DNA of 8,912 nt from assembly GCA_031264645.1 (NCBI GenBank), contig JAISDR010000126.1:1-8912 (forward strand), in the 5' to 3' direction. Under the pieces are notes generated by a model that was not told where the DNA came from, searched no databases, and worked only from the letters and a program-made list of their open reading frames with translations. A program made the position numbers and the translations under genes. Every line of letters starts with the position of its first letter. The first letter of the stretch is position 1. This stretch comes from Prevotellaceae bacterium. GTDB taxonomy: Bacteria; Bacteroidota; Bacteroidia; Bacteroidales; UBA932. Of the stretch, positions 1 to 6,573 are shown in pieces.

Positions 1-396
1 AGGCAGGAAATTGCACGGCATCCTGATTTTAAACCGGGCAATATGAACGAAGACGCTTTCATACATTCGCAAATAATGCAGATATCAAGCCCGTGGTTTC
101 GTTATTTTATACGTTATAATCCGGCTGTTGCGCTGGAGAAGGTAAAATGTCCCGTTCTTGCCCTCAACGGAGAAAAGGACGTGCAGGTTACACCAAAAGA
201 GAATCTGGAAGCTATAGCCAAAGCCCTCGAAAAAGGAAAGAATAAGCGGTTTACGACAAAAGAGTTGCCCGGATTAAATCATCTTTTTCAAGAGTGTACC
301 ACCGGATTGCATACAGAATATGCAAGCATCGAACAGACATTTTCACCTGTAGCTTTGGAGATAATCCTGAATTGGATTAAGAAGCAAATTAATTAG
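1..396 (+). CDS. Alpha/beta-hydrolase family protein, C-terminal part (5' end outside window)
   Basis: Open from the first base in frame 1 and ending at TAG 394-396, so the 131 residues seen are the C-terminal part of a longer protein. An internal ATG at 43 is not a likely start because the frame is open upstream and the fragment lacks the nucleophile region. What is visible is the last third of an alpha/beta-hydrolase fold. The strand-turn PVLALNGEKDVQV carries the probable catalytic Asp (codon 178-180), followed by a helix, and PGLNHLFQE carries the probable catalytic His (codon 280-282). The nucleophile Ser (usually in GxSxG) would lie upstream. The wording NGEKD..V...NL and LNHLFQ resembles the esterase/acyl-peptidase-like hydrolases common in Bacteroidota, often exported; the signal peptide cannot be checked. 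It is convergent with rbfA and ends inside a terminator hairpin. The substrate cannot be read from this piece. Confidence 0.85.
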   Translation, partial: RQEIARHPDFKPGNMNEDAFIHSQIMQISSPWFRYFIRYNPAVALEKVKCPVLALNGEKDVQVTPKENLEAIAKALEKGKNKRFTTKELPGLNHLFQECTTGLHTEYASIEQTFSPVALEIILNWIKKQIN

Positions 397-418
397 AGTT
401 GCTCTAATTATTTTTCAG
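391..418 (+). terminator. Intrinsic terminator between convergent genes, holding both stop codons
   Basis: A perfect 8-bp inverted repeat, AATTAGAG (391-398) and CTCTAATT (402-409), with a TTG loop is followed on the plus strand by ATTTTTC (410-416). This fits a weak-to-moderate Rho-independent terminator for the plus-strand hydrolase. The plus-strand TAG (394-396) lies in the left arm and the rbfA stop (404-406, read on the minus strand) in the right arm. On the minus strand the hairpin is not followed by a T-run, so termination of the rbfA operon there is less certain. The stem is AT-rich, which lowers its stability. Confidence 0.6.
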
Positions 419-745
419 CAAATCGTCGATACGTTCCAGTTTATCCAGGGATTCGTCGATATGGAAATGCAGTTCGGGGACGATACGCAGTTGGTGTCTT
501 ACCTTTTTCCCAAGTTCTGCTCTTATTGATCTGTTTTCCTGTTCTACTTTTGCTATTACGTTCGCCGATTTGTCCGACGGGAATATGCTAAGGAATATTT
601 TCGCAACCGAGAGGTCGGGAGATATGCGCACTTCGCTGACGGTTATCATTGCGCCTCCGTAAGCCGCCATTCCGCGCAGTTGAAATATTTCGCCCAGATC
701 CTTTTGTATCTGCCTTGCGATTTTTAATTGTCTTGTACTATCCAT
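404..745 (-). CDS. rbfA: 30S ribosome-binding factor RbfA
   Basis: 113 residues, the usual size for RbfA, a single-domain KH-type-II protein that binds the 30S subunit near the 3' end of 16S rRNA and is needed for late subunit maturation and cold adaptation. Family features visible: the N-terminal helix with R..KIARQIQKDLGEIF (residues 5-21), the strand MITVSEVRISPDLSVAKIFLSIF (33-55; V.ISPDL..A.I is the family hallmark), and the C-terminal LRIVPELHFHIDESLDKLERIDDLL (86-110), matching the usual R..P.L.F..D.S.....I..LL ending. The ATG at 745 overlaps the 3' end of the upstream hydrolase gene by 8 bases (738-745), so translation is probably coupled. It is the last gene of the ffh - hydrolase - rbfA unit. 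Confidence 0.95.
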   Translation of the reverse strand: MDSTRQLKIARQIQKDLGEIFQLRGMAAYGGAMITVSEVRISPDLSVAKIFLSIFPSDKSANVIAKVEQENRSIRAELGKKVRHQLRIVPELHFHIDESLDKLERIDDLLKNN

Positions 746-1535
746 TATCTGTAAATTCTATTAATTTTTGAGAACTGATTTCCGGCTCTTCCAGAAATCC
801 TGCATGACCGGAATTTTCCAGTATCAGGGTTTTCGCATTCGGGAATTTTTCGATCAATTCCGCAGCGACAGTTTCGGAAATATACTTGTCTTTTCTGCCG
901 AATATAAACAGCAGGGGCTTGTCAAATCCGGACAGAAACGCATTCATGTCCCTGCGGTTTTTCATTCCTTTCAGACAGGCGATAATCCCTTCGGGTTCGG
1001 AGATACTTGCATTTTCCGAAATCATTGCAATCGCCTCTTCCATTCTGTCAAGATTTTCGTCGGCAAACATATTGGCTATATTGACTTTCAGAATCAAGTC
1101 AAGTTTACCCTCTTCGATCAGCGCTGTTTCGCGGTCTCTGTTCTGTTTTTTCTCTTCGCTGTCAGGATTTGGAGTCGAATGGAAAAGACACAGTTTTTCT
1201 GTCAGTTCGCCGTATTTTTCGGCAAAAGCCAGAGCCGCATAACCGCCCATGGAATGACCCGTAACGGTCGCCCTCTCAACCTTCGAATGATTCAAAACCT
1301 CGGCGACAACATCCGCCATAAATTCCATACTGTTTTCGTCCTGTTTCGTTCCCGAGAGTCCGTTTCCGGGTAAATCTATGCTTATGACGCGGAAATGAGG
1401 TTTCAGGAGTTTGGCGAAATCAGCCCATACCTCGTTTGTTTCCAGATATCCGTGCAGAAGAACCACGGTTTTCTCGCCTTTTTTTGTATCGCTTATATAT
1501 ATCGGTATTCCCTTACAGGCTTTAAAATATTCCAT
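738..1535 (-). CDS. Alpha/beta-fold hydrolase, cytoplasmic, between ffh and rbfA
   Basis: 265 residues, a full-length single-domain alpha/beta hydrolase without signal peptide, so probably cytoplasmic. The triad is complete: the oxyanion-hole motif VVLLHGYLET at about residues 24-33, nucleophile Ser95 in the elbow GHSMGG (93-98), Asp216 in FGRKDKYI, and His244 in NSGHAGF. DLPGNGLSG (54-62) is the usual loop after strand 4 of the hydrolase-4/MenH-like group. A helical cap lies at roughly 125-200. Members of this group include esterases, lipases and thioesterases, and the sequence alone does not give the substrate. It starts 14 bases after the ffh stop and runs 8 bases into rbfA, so it is embedded in a translation and targeting operon. 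No link between hydrolase activity and ribosome or SRP function can be claimed from sequence. Confidence 0.92.
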   Translation of the reverse strand: MEYFKACKGIPIYISDTKKGEKTVVLLHGYLETNEVWADFAKLLKPHFRVISIDLPGNGLSGTKQDENSMEFMADVVAEVLNHSKVERATVTGHSMGGYAALAFAEKYGELTEKLCLFHSTPNPDSEEKKQNRDRETALIEEGKLDLILKVNIANMFADENLDRMEEAIAMISENASISEPEGIIACLKGMKNRRDMNAFLSGFDKPLLFIFGRKDKYISETVAAELIEKFPNAKTLILENSGHAGFLEEPEISSQKLIEFTDNG

Positions 1536-1549
1536 ACTGATTCAAGATT

Positions 1550-2875
1550 TTACCTGCGTCCAATTTTTTTATGACTCGGATTCAAACCGCCTTTTGCGAC
1601 CGTTTTCATCATTCTTTTCATTTCATCAAACTGTTTTAACAGCCGGTTTACCTGTGCGATATCCGTTCCGCTGCCGCCTGCGATGCGTTTACGGCGACTT
1701 ATGCTCAGGACGTCGGGATGTTCCCGTTCCAGAGGGGTCATAGAATGGATAATTGCTTCGATCTTTTTGAACGCATCGTCGTCAATATCCATGTTCTTAG
1801 CCATTTTGCCGATTCCGGGAATCATTCCCATCAAATCCTTCAGGTTTCCCATTTTCTTTACCTGCTGGATTTGTTTGTAGAAATCGTTGAAATCGAACTG
1901 ATCCTTGACTAATTTCCTTTGCAGTCTTTTTGCTTCTTCATCATCAAACTGTTCCTGAGCCTTTTCGACAAGCGACACGATGTCGCCCATTCCAAGGATA
2001 CGGTCAGCCATTCTTTCGGGATAGAAAATATCCAGCGAATCCAGTTTTTCTCCCGAACTCGTGAATTTGATCGGCTTGCTGACAATCGAACGTATCGACA
2101 GGGCGGCTCCGCCTCGCGTATCGCCGTCAAGCTTGGTGAGTACAACCCCGTCGAAATTCAACTTGTCGTTAAACTCCCTGGCGGTATTCACAGCATCCTG
2201 ACCGGTCATGGAATCCACGACGAAGAGCGTTTCCTGTGGAGCGGCGGCTTTTTTTATCGCCGCAATTTCCGCCATCATTTCTTCGTCTATTGCCAAACGT
2301 CCGGCGGTATCGATAACAACGACGCTGTATCCGTGCAGTTTGGCATGCTTAATCGCATTTAATGCAATCTCAACGGGATTCTTATTTTCTTCCTCGCTGT
2401 ATACGGGGACGCTTATCTGCTGTCCGAGAATTTTGAGCTGCTCGATAGCCGCAGGACGGTAAACGTCGCAGGCTGCCAGCAGCGTAGTACGGTTCTTTTT
2501 TGTTTTGAGATAGTTCGCCAGTTTTCCGGAGAAAGTGGTTTTACCCGAACCCTGCAATCCGGCAATCAAAACTACAGCCGGTTCGCCCTTGATGTTTATC
2601 TGGCTGGCTTCTCCGCCCATCAGAGCTGCAAGTTCGTCGTGAACAATCTTCACCATCATCTCGCCGGGTTTGACCGAGGTAAGGACGTTCGAACCCATAG
2701 CCTTTATCTTCACATCATCGGTGAAAGTCTTTGCCACCTTGTAACTTACGTCGGCGTCCAGCAGTGCCTTTCTGACGTCTTTCAATGTATCGGCAATATT
2801 TAACTCCGTGATACGGCTCTCGCCTCTTAACAATTTGAATGAACGCTCCAGGCGTTCCGATAAATTTTCAAACAT
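1550..2875 (-). CDS. ffh: Signal recognition particle protein Ffh (SRP54)
   Basis: 441 residues, typical for bacterial Ffh, the GTPase that binds 4.5S RNA and signal sequences of nascent membrane proteins and hands ribosomes to FtsY. Domains in order: the N helical bundle (about 1-95); the G domain with P-loop GLQGSGKT (106-113), insertion-box motif DVYRPAA (137-143), DTAGR (189-193) and TKLD (247-250); the linker with GMGD (295-298); and the methionine-rich M domain (about 300-430). The M domain holds the SRP RNA-binding motif SRRKRIAGGSG (393-403), plus MGMIPG and MKRMMK. The closing GTPase loop reads FTSSGEK (271-277), where many homologues have a GTGE-type sequence; this is a tolerated position. 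The ATG at 2875 begins the usual MFENLSERL. It is the first gene of a three-gene minus-strand operon and is divergent from gldJ. Confidence 0.98.
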   Translation of the reverse strand: MFENLSERLERSFKLLRGESRITELNIADTLKDVRKALLDADVSYKVAKTFTDDVKIKAMGSNVLTSVKPGEMMVKIVHDELAALMGGEASQINIKGEPAVVLIAGLQGSGKTTFSGKLANYLKTKKNRTTLLAACDVYRPAAIEQLKILGQQISVPVYSEEENKNPVEIALNAIKHAKLHGYSVVVIDTAGRLAIDEEMMAEIAAIKKAAAPQETLFVVDSMTGQDAVNTAREFNDKLNFDGVVLTKLDGDTRGGAALSIRSIVSKPIKFTSSGEKLDSLDIFYPERMADRILGMGDIVSLVEKAQEQFDDEEAKRLQRKLVKDQFDFNDFYKQIQQVKKMGNLKDLMGMIPGIGKMAKNMDIDDDAFKKIEAIIHSMTPLEREHPDVLSISRRKRIAGGSGTDIAQVNRLLKQFDEMKRMMKTVAKGGLNPSHKKIGRR

Positions 2876-2910
2876 ACAAAATCTTATATTACGAAATTCC
2901 TAATCGGCGG

Positions 2911-2918
2911 CAAAATTA
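2911..2918 (-). promoter_or_regulatory. ffh: Candidate Bacteroidota -7 box for the ffh operon
   Basis: TAATTTTG on the minus strand fits the TANNTTTG consensus of the primary sigma factor of this phylum. It lies 36 bases upstream of the ffh ATG, implying a leader of roughly 30 nt. No convincing TTTG -33 box sits at the expected distance, so the call rests on the -7 box and its position. Confidence 0.4.
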
Positions 2919-3079
2919 CAATAAAAATACTTAACTGTATAATATTGTTTGCAACAAAAATCCCATGAGACTGCAAATTGCTAAAGATTAAGCCTGTGTT
3001 TCTTAGTATTTCGTCGATTTTTTTTAGCTGAAGAACTGCGTTTTTTCCGATATTTTACTTCTTGTTTGAAAAAATATAT

Positions 3080-3087
3080 TACCTTTG
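3080..3087 (+). promoter_or_regulatory. gldJ: Candidate distal promoter -7 box upstream of gldJ
   Basis: TACCTTTG, followed by GCGG, is a full match to TANNTTTG and sits in the context TATATTACCTTTGC that is frequent at Bacteroidota promoters. TTG 3062-3064 and TTTG 3065-3068 lie upstream but closer than the usual 17-23 bases. If used for gldJ, it would give a long leader of about 165 nt. Confidence 0.4.
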
Positions 3088-3216
3088 CGGCATAATATTT
3101 TATTGAATTATGACAATTTTTTTAGAGTTTTTCGTTTTAAAGCAGTTAAAAAATGTTAAATAAAGTATTATTGAGTGAAATTTGGTTTACAGAATGAGTG
3201 AATGAAATTTTATTAT

Positions 3217-3224
3217 TAATTTTG
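3217..3224 (+). promoter_or_regulatory. gldJ: Candidate proximal promoter -7 box for gldJ
   Basis: TAATTTTG matches TANNTTTG and lies 32 bases before the gldJ ATG, predicting a leader of about 25 nt. It has the same sequence as the -7 box proposed for ffh. No clear TTTG -33 box is at the right distance. Confidence 0.4.
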
Positions 3225-3256
3225 CATCGTAATTGATATAATAAAACGTAGATGAT

Positions 3257-4771
3257 ATGAGGTCTAAATTCTTGGTATGTTTGTGTTTATCCGCTGTTTT
3301 ATCCGGATGTTTCTGGAAAAAGGAAGTGTCGGAAAAGACAGGTTGGAAGTATAATGACGCCAAATATGGCGGTGTAGAGCGCATTAAACCCAATAAGGAG
3401 AAAATTGCTCCGGGATTGATGTTTATTAATGGAGGAGCCTTTATAATGGGGCAAATAGCAGATGACATTGGTAATGAATGGGACAATCTTCCCAGAAGAG
3501 TAACTGTGGATTCGTATTATATGGATGAAACAGAGGTAACAAACCAGCATTACAGGGATTATATATTCTGGCTGGAAAACGTGCTGACAGGTTTTCCGAA
3601 CGTGGTGAAAAACGCATTGCCCGATACTTTGGTTTGGCGCAGACCTTTGGCTTACAATGAGCCTTATGTGCAGACATATTTCCGTTATCCGTCATATAAC
3701 GATTATCCGGTTGTGGGCGTAACGTGGTTACAGGCAAACGAATACTGTCTATGGCGCACGAACAGGGTAAACGAGGCGGAACTTATTAAGCGCGGAATAA
3801 TAAAATCAAATATTGCCGACCAGCAAAACGAGAACAATTTTGACAGCGATGCATTCATTGCCGGTCAGTATGAGGCTGAAATGAACGAAAGGAGGCAGCC
3901 GAAAAATATCGTTACGAAAGAAGCCCGTCCGATTAAATATGAAGACGGTATTTTGTTCCCGAAATATCGCCTCCCTACCGAAGCGGAATTTGAATATGCG
4001 GCAAGAGCAGAGATTGGCGTTACAGCTGATGAAAGAACTTTCGAAAGGCGGGTATATGGCTGGAGCGGCGCGAATGTAAGAGACCCGAGCAAAAAAAGAA
4101 GAGGTATGATGATGGCTAACTTCCAGAGAGGACGTGGAGACCTTGCAGGCGTTGCCGGCGGAAAACAAAATGACGGAGCTGCCATACCCGAGCCGGTTCG
4201 TTCATATCCGCCTAATGATTTCGGATTGTATGATATGATTGGAAATGTTAACGAATGGGTTGCAGATATATATCGTCCGATGTCATTTAATGATGTTGAA
4301 GAGTTTAATCCGTTCAGAGGTAATGTTTTTATGGATTTGGCAAAAGATAACGAAGGAAAAGTCCTGCCCAAGGATTCTTTGGGAAGAATGAGATATGACA
4401 CTGTCGGATTTGTCAACAGATATAATTATCGTGTAGGAGATAACAGAAACTATAAGGATGGCGATATAGGCTCTTCAATATTTTACAGTGAAGCCGACGG
4501 TCAGGAAAAATCGGATACGGTTGCCAATTCAAACAGAGTATATTTCCAGGGAACTGGAGAACAGCAGGAAAATATGGCGACTCTTATAACCGATAAGTCG
4601 AGAGTTTATAAGGGAGGAGGATTCTTAGACCGTCCCTATTGGTTACGCCCTGCAACAAGAAGATTTCTGGATCAGGATAAAGCTCAATGGGATATAGGTT
4701 TTCGATGTGCCATGAGCAGTTTGGGCGGAGAAAACAAAATAGTAGGAAATAAAAGAAGTAAAAAGAAGTAA
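3257..4771 (+). CDS. gldJ: GldJ-type lipoprotein of gliding/type IX secretion, SUMF1/FGE-sulfatase fold
   Basis: 504 residues. The signal peptide ends in lipobox L15-S16-G17-C18, so it is an outer-membrane-directed lipoprotein. The rest is a formylglycine-generating-enzyme-like domain: PGLMFINGGAFIMGQ (52-66), YYMDETEVTN (87-96), YPVVGVTWLQANEYCLWRT (150-168), YRLPTEAEFEYAAR (237-250), NDFGLYDMIGNVNEWVADIYRP (320-341) and GFRCAMS at 481-487. Three features match GldJ rather than its paralogue GldK/PorK: the N-terminal TGWKYNDAKYGG (28-39), ALPDTLVWRRPLAYNE (120-135), and the SRVYKGGGFLDRPYWL...RRFLDQD ending. GldJ supports the GldK-GldN ring that couples motor and translocon. In Flavobacterium johnsoniae, C-terminal GldJ truncations separate motility from secretion; here the tail is complete and basic (KRSKKK). 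The ATG at 3257 is chosen because the ATG at 3252 stops after two codons. The gene stands alone between its own promoter region and terminator. Confidence 0.88.
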   Translation: MRSKFLVCLCLSAVLSGCFWKKEVSEKTGWKYNDAKYGGVERIKPNKEKIAPGLMFINGGAFIMGQIADDIGNEWDNLPRRVTVDSYYMDETEVTNQHYRDYIFWLENVLTGFPNVVKNALPDTLVWRRPLAYNEPYVQTYFRYPSYNDYPVVGVTWLQANEYCLWRTNRVNEAELIKRGIIKSNIADQQNENNFDSDAFIAGQYEAEMNERRQPKNIVTKEARPIKYEDGILFPKYRLPTEAEFEYAARAEIGVTADERTFERRVYGWSGANVRDPSKKRRGMMMANFQRGRGDLAGVAGGKQNDGAAIPEPVRSYPPNDFGLYDMIGNVNEWVADIYRPMSFNDVEEFNPFRGNVFMDLAKDNEGKVLPKDSLGRMRYDTVGFVNRYNYRVGDNRNYKDGDIGSSIFYSEADGQEKSDTVANSNRVYFQGTGEQQENMATLITDKSRVYKGGGFLDRPYWLRPATRRFLDQDKAQWDIGFRCAMSSLGGENKIVGNKRSKKK

Positions 4772-4809
4772 ACATACATAATAATAAGATAATTTTAATA
4801 ATTGATTGG

Positions 4810-4842
4810 AAAAAGTCTGTTTGATATCAAACAGGCTTTTTT
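4810..4842. terminator. Strong bidirectional intrinsic terminator between gldJ and the lipoprotein operon
   Basis: A perfect dyad centred on GATATC (4823-4828). The core arms are GTCTGTTTGAT and ATCAAACAGGC with one G-T wobble, extended by A4810-4814 pairing with T4837-4841. Transcribed rightward it ends in TTTTTT (4837-4842); transcribed leftward it ends in TTTTT (4814-4810). It can therefore stop both convergent transcripts. The stop codon of the minus-strand lipoprotein gene (4841-4843) overlaps its foot. Confidence 0.9.
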
Positions 4843-5896
4843 AATGTTCCGGAATAGAATACACATATATTTTATCTTCATCTTCTTCCTCATTAGTCAG
4901 GGCATATATTTTTCTTTCTTTTTCGGATATGGTAAACAAACTTATCTTTTTGTCTAATGTATAAACGGCAACAGGATTTCCGTCCCAGTCCCATACCTGT
5001 ATTTCGGTATCGCTTGCCGGTTTATCACTCACTTTCCGGTTTCTGCATTCAACATAAATATATTCGGCTGTAGAACACGAATATCCATAATACGCCATTC
5101 TTTCGGAAGTATTTTCATTTACGCTTTTTGAATAAGGAGGAACTTCAACATGTATCTCCCGTATCAAATTTGTTTTATAATCATATATGCGCCACCGTTT
5201 AAAATAAGCATAGAAAGATGCAAATTTTGTTCCCGAAGGATGACTTGTCATATTTTTTACATATACAAATGGAATATTGTCTTTTAACCATACTTTACCT
5301 AACCAGTCCGGATATGGACTAAACTGCAGATTCCGTTTAGTTTTTGTATTAATCATGACAAGTTCAAAACCTTCGTTATCTGCAATCTGACTCATACAGA
5401 AACACAATGTATCATTTAATATGTTAAACCTGTTTACCGGATAACCAAGATGATCAGTATTAAGTCTCTGATTTTTGCTTTTATTGGTATAAATTCTTTT
5501 ACTTTTATAATCTACAGTAAATCTTTTGAGCAATCCATCACTGGAAAATATGTTAAATTCATTTCCCTCAAAATGTAAAAAACGGGAATCATAATCAGGA
5601 GAAAAATCATCGGGCCCTCCGCCTCTTATTCCGGCGCCAAACAGATATTTACATTCAGGCAATTGAAAAAAGTCAAGTACGGTATCTTTCTTATTATAAA
5701 TAATTATTAATTTATCATCTGAAATACAAAGATTTGCAGGGGTCATTATCACAGGAGGCACGCTAATTACTTTAGCCTTTAATTCTTTCTTTACAGCAGG
5801 AAATTCCGTGATTATTACAGGTACTATTTCGTTGATATTTCCGTGATTGCAGGAAATTACCAATAACAAAACGAATGAATAAAGCATGTTTCTCAT
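4841..5896 (-). CDS. Beta-propeller-like lipoprotein of the BF3164/TolB-like type
   Basis: 351 residues. A short hydrophobic signal ends in V13-I14-S15-C16, a fair lipobox, so it is predicted to be anchored in the periplasm or outer membrane. The body is beta-rich, with repeated short strands typical of six-bladed TolB-like propellers. The marker GAGIRGGGPDDF (87-98) corresponds to the G.G.GP.E/D turn found after the first blade of Bacteroidota propeller lipoproteins (BF3164/DUF5128-like). Late strands such as EIQVWDWDGNPVAVYTLD and RKIYALTNEEEDEDKIYVYSI are the classic 'W/F D.dG..v' blade pattern. No catalytic motif is visible, and the function of this family is unknown. The ATG at 5896 overlaps the stop of the upstream gene (ATGA, 5893-5896), so the two are translationally coupled; an alternative ATG lies three codons downstream (M4). 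Confidence 0.78.
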   Translation of the reverse strand: MRNMLYSFVLLLVISCNHGNINEIVPVIITEFPAVKKELKAKVISVPPVIMTPANLCISDDKLIIIYNKKDTVLDFFQLPECKYLFGAGIRGGGPDDFSPDYDSRFLHFEGNEFNIFSSDGLLKRFTVDYKSKRIYTNKSKNQRLNTDHLGYPVNRFNILNDTLCFCMSQIADNEGFELVMINTKTKRNLQFSPYPDWLGKVWLKDNIPFVYVKNMTSHPSGTKFASFYAYFKRWRIYDYKTNLIREIHVEVPPYSKSVNENTSERMAYYGYSCSTAEYIYVECRNRKVSDKPASDTEIQVWDWDGNPVAVYTLDKKISLFTISEKERKIYALTNEEEDEDKIYVYSIPEH

Positions 5897-6441
5897 TTCC
5901 CTGCATCAAAAATTATATTTCTGCCATAACTTACTCCTTCAGCAATGACCGGAACGGTATCCCTTACAATTTTTCCCGTTCTGTCGGCAATTGATAAAAC
6001 ATTGCCCTTTTCGCTTGCCGGAGCCTGATTGTCGAATAAATAAAACCCGTTAAAACATGCAAAAGTGTGATGAACATCGTCCACCGGATGCGATGCTACA
6101 AACCGGCTGTTAAAATCAAATTCCATTATCCGTTTTTTCCCGGCATCCATAATCATCACGGATGTGTCAGTGGCATAAAAATCATGAATATAAGCAAGTT
6201 CGTCAGGTCCGTTTCCTATTGGGCTGATTATGCCTTTCACTTTTCCCTGTTTTGAAAAAGCGATTATTTTACTCCCGTCTGTTGTTTCCAGCGGAATAAC
6301 GTTTTCTATAACACAGGCAATGCTGCCCGTTTTGTTAAGATTAACAATGATTATATCGGTTTCCTGCGATTTGGGAGAACATCCCGTTAGAAACAACGAA
6401 AAAATTAAAATACAGACAGTTTTTCTTTTCATTTTATTCAT
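5893..6441 (-). CDS. Short propeller-type lipoprotein, apparently half-length
   Basis: 182 residues with a clear lipoprotein signal (L18-T19-G20-C21). The N-terminal region follows the DUF5128-like six-bladed propeller lipoproteins: PLETTD (50-55), FSKQGKVKGIISPIGNGPDELAYIHDF (62-88) and MIMDAGKKRIMEFDFNSRF (96-114). Full-length relatives usually have about 350-400 residues, so roughly half of the propeller is absent. The segment normally found between the PLETTD strand and the blade beginning with F.K.GK also looks shortened by about 20 residues. No frameshift into the next gene is apparent, because that gene begins with its own signal peptide. It may be a decayed gene still translated for coupling, or a genuine small partner protein. 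It is first in a two-gene operon; M4 is an alternative start. Confidence 0.7.
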   Translation of the reverse strand: MNKMKRKTVCILIFSLFLTGCSPKSQETDIIIVNLNKTGSIACVIENVIPLETTDGSKIIAFSKQGKVKGIISPIGNGPDELAYIHDFYATDTSVMIMDAGKKRIMEFDFNSRFVASHPVDDVHHTFACFNGFYLFDNQAPASEKGNVLSIADRTGKIVRDTVPVIAEGVSYGRNIIFDAGK

Positions 6442-6497
6442 CTTATTATATGTTAATAAATATTTTTACAAACTTGTATTTATTACGAATTTTACGC

Positions 6498-6530
6498 GAA
6501 AGTACGAAACTTTCGTAGATAATAACAAAT
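6498..6530 (-). promoter_or_regulatory. Candidate promoter of the lipoprotein operon with nested inverted repeats
   Basis: On the minus strand TTTG (6530-6527) is followed after 21 bases by TACTTTCG (6505-6498), one mismatch from TANNTTTG. This spacing is normal for Bacteroidota promoters, and the -7 box is 56 bases from the ATG at 6441. Two overlapping dyads cover the spacer and -7 box: TACGAAA-C-TTTCGTA (6504-6518) and CGAAAGT-ACGAA-ACTTTCG (6498-6516). They are well placed for an operator. Confidence 0.45.
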
Positions 6531-6573
6531 TTTTTTGCCAAAAACTATAACTTATTTTTAAAGATGTTAAAAA

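Larger units (their letters stand above)
2876..3256. other. AT-rich divergent intergenic region between ffh and gldJ
   Basis: 381 bases without a credible gene. It contains one minus-strand -7 box for ffh (2911-2918) and two plus-strand -7 boxes (3080-3087 and 3217-3224) that could drive gldJ. Between the two plus-strand boxes are only tiny frames (17 codons from 3110, 14 codons from 3153) with no sign of being genes. No tRNA, riboswitch or stable terminator hairpin was seen. Confidence 0.6.

Noticed and set aside
271..277. SSGE in the Ffh closing GTPase loop (residue numbers of the protein) as a loss-of-function sign
   Set aside because: This loop varies among Ffh proteins and all other GTPase and RNA-binding motifs are intact.
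768..1373. Plus-strand frames of 201 and 118 codons opposite the alpha/beta hydrolase
   Set aside because: They are antisense to a gene with a complete catalytic triad and have no recognisable domains.
3110..3197. Small frames of 17 codons (3110) and 14 codons (3153) between the two gldJ promoter candidates
   Set aside because: There is no ribosome-binding signal, attenuator-like hairpin or codon pattern to suggest a leader peptide; chance occurrence in AT-rich DNA is enough.
3865..4416. Minus-strand frames of 183 and 120 codons inside gldJ
   Set aside because: They are antisense shadows of a strongly conserved lipoprotein gene.
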